Assembly (NCBI RefSeq): GCF_000763905.1
Contig: NZ_JRKN01000020.1
Coordinates: 1 to 64,000 of the forward strand
Reading direction: 5' to 3'
From: Paracoccus halophilus
GTDB taxonomy: Bacteria; Pseudomonadota; Alphaproteobacteria; Rhodobacterales; Rhodobacteraceae
Length of the DNA: 64,000 nucleotides
Positions within the stretch are counted from its first letter, which is position 1; every line of letters begins with the position of its first letter. The notes beneath the pieces were generated by a model. That model was not told the DNA's origin. It made no database searches and was given only the letters and a program-made list of their open reading frames with translations. Positions 63,703-64,000 of the stretch are shown here, in pieces. Position numbers and translations under genes: made by a program.

Positions 63703-64000
63703 TCATTCCTCGGCAGACACCGCTAAAGTGCTGCGGTTCCGACGCGACAGCCAGATCGGCAGGACAACGACGAGAAGCGCCAGAACGTAGAGCATGATGC
63801 TCTTGTAGTCAGCGACCAATATTCCCCAGTCGCCGCCCGAGATCGAGAGAGCGCGGCGCAGGTTGTTCTCGAACAGGCTGCCGAGGACGAAGCCGAGGAT
63901 AACCGGCGCCAGCGAAAAGTCGAGCTTGCGCAGGAACCACCCGAAGACGCCGAGCCCGGTGATCAAGAGCAGGTCGAACGGGTTGCCGACGATCGAATAG
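63703..64000 (-). CDS. tripartite tricarboxylate transporter permease TctA, C-terminal part
   Basis: Partial: the frame runs off the right edge. The 99 visible codons read ...NPFDLLLITGLGVFGWFLRK, FSLAPVILGFVLGSLFENNL, RRALSISGGDWGILV and a last hydrophobic span YVLALLVVVLPIWL, the typical end of TctA. It should form the large permease of a TTT system with TctB and TctC genes outside the window. Confidence 0.88.
   Translation of the reverse strand, partial: YSIVGNPFDLLLITGLGVFGWFLRKLDFSLAPVILGFVLGSLFENNLRRALSISGGDWGILVADYKSIMLYVLALLVVVLPIWLSRRNRSTLAVSAEE

Noticed and set aside
1-64000. CRISPR arrays, rRNA genes, prophage, replication origin
   Set aside because: No regularly spaced repeats, no rRNA-like sequence, no phage structural or integrase genes, and no DnaA-box cluster noticed.

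Overview
The window is high-GC DNA with dense, short-spaced genes. The gene content and protein style (DUF1489, an MG-type HemB without zinc cysteines, a ComEC gene next to gltX, a maf-RNase G-yacG string, SYLF lipoprotein, TRAP and TTT transporters) point to an alphaproteobacterium of the Rhodobacteraceae, most like Paracoccus. It reads as a chromosomal segment with core housekeeping genes, interrupted by two patches of decayed insertion sequences.

Layout. 0.2-2.1 kb: tail of a flagellar cluster (hook-length control FliK-like, FlgD). 2.4-5.4 kb: lon, a divergent HU-like protein, tRNA-Val. 5.7-13.9 kb: mfd, a small membrane protein, hemB, a SYLF lipoprotein, a lytic transglycosylase, ssb and an M48 protease. 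13.9-18.6 kb: a membrane hydrolase coupled to a cytochrome P450, tRNA-Thr, rpsB-tsf. 18.7-24.5 kb: a LuxR-type solo regulator, two sulfotransferase-like genes (one fused to a GT90/CAP10 domain), a Bcr/CflA exporter, DUF1489, tRNA-Gly. 24.6-30.8 kb: an acyl-CoA synthetase and a divergent RND efflux pair. 31-35.7 kb: an XRE regulator of the ScfR/DUF2083 type, then a coupled response regulator, small membrane protein and SLC5-STAC histidine kinase. 35.7-39.4 kb: a SpoA flagellar-switch-like protein, infA-maf-rng-yacG, tRNA-Phe. 39.4-41.2 kb: IS21 and IS5 remnants. 41.2-46.1 kb: a PF11316 glycosyltransferase and a tightly coupled comEC / H-NOX-like / diguanylate cyclase operon. 46.3-50.9 kb: gltX, gltA, DUF1284, bioY, an SDR. 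51-51.9 kb: IS110, FAD-oxidase and IS5 fragments.

52-62.5 kb is the most coherent accessory unit: ten genes on the minus strand with gaps of 67 bp or less. They encode a MarR regulator, a complete DctPQM TRAP transporter, an SDR, an enoyl-CoA hydratase, a feruloyl-CoA-synthase-like ligase, a PF04909 amidohydrolase, an exported MBL-fold protein and an acyl-CoA dehydrogenase. The enzyme set matches the CoA-dependent beta-oxidative, hydrolytic route for hydroxycinnamates (CouLMNO type). A perfect 18-bp inverted repeat sits on the predicted marR promoter and is the obvious candidate operator. The window ends in an AbrB-family membrane protein and the 3' end of a TctA-type tripartite tricarboxylate transporter gene.

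The features most worth following are: the H-NOX-like protein, which has lost the heme ligand His and the Y-x-S-x-R motif but is still coupled to comEC and an HNOBA-GGDEF cyclase; the hydroxycinnamate operon with its palindrome; the sulfotransferase-GT90 fusion; and a HisKA-like helix pair inside the XRE regulator beside an SLC5-STAC kinase. All family assignments were made by eye from protein motifs, without any database search.
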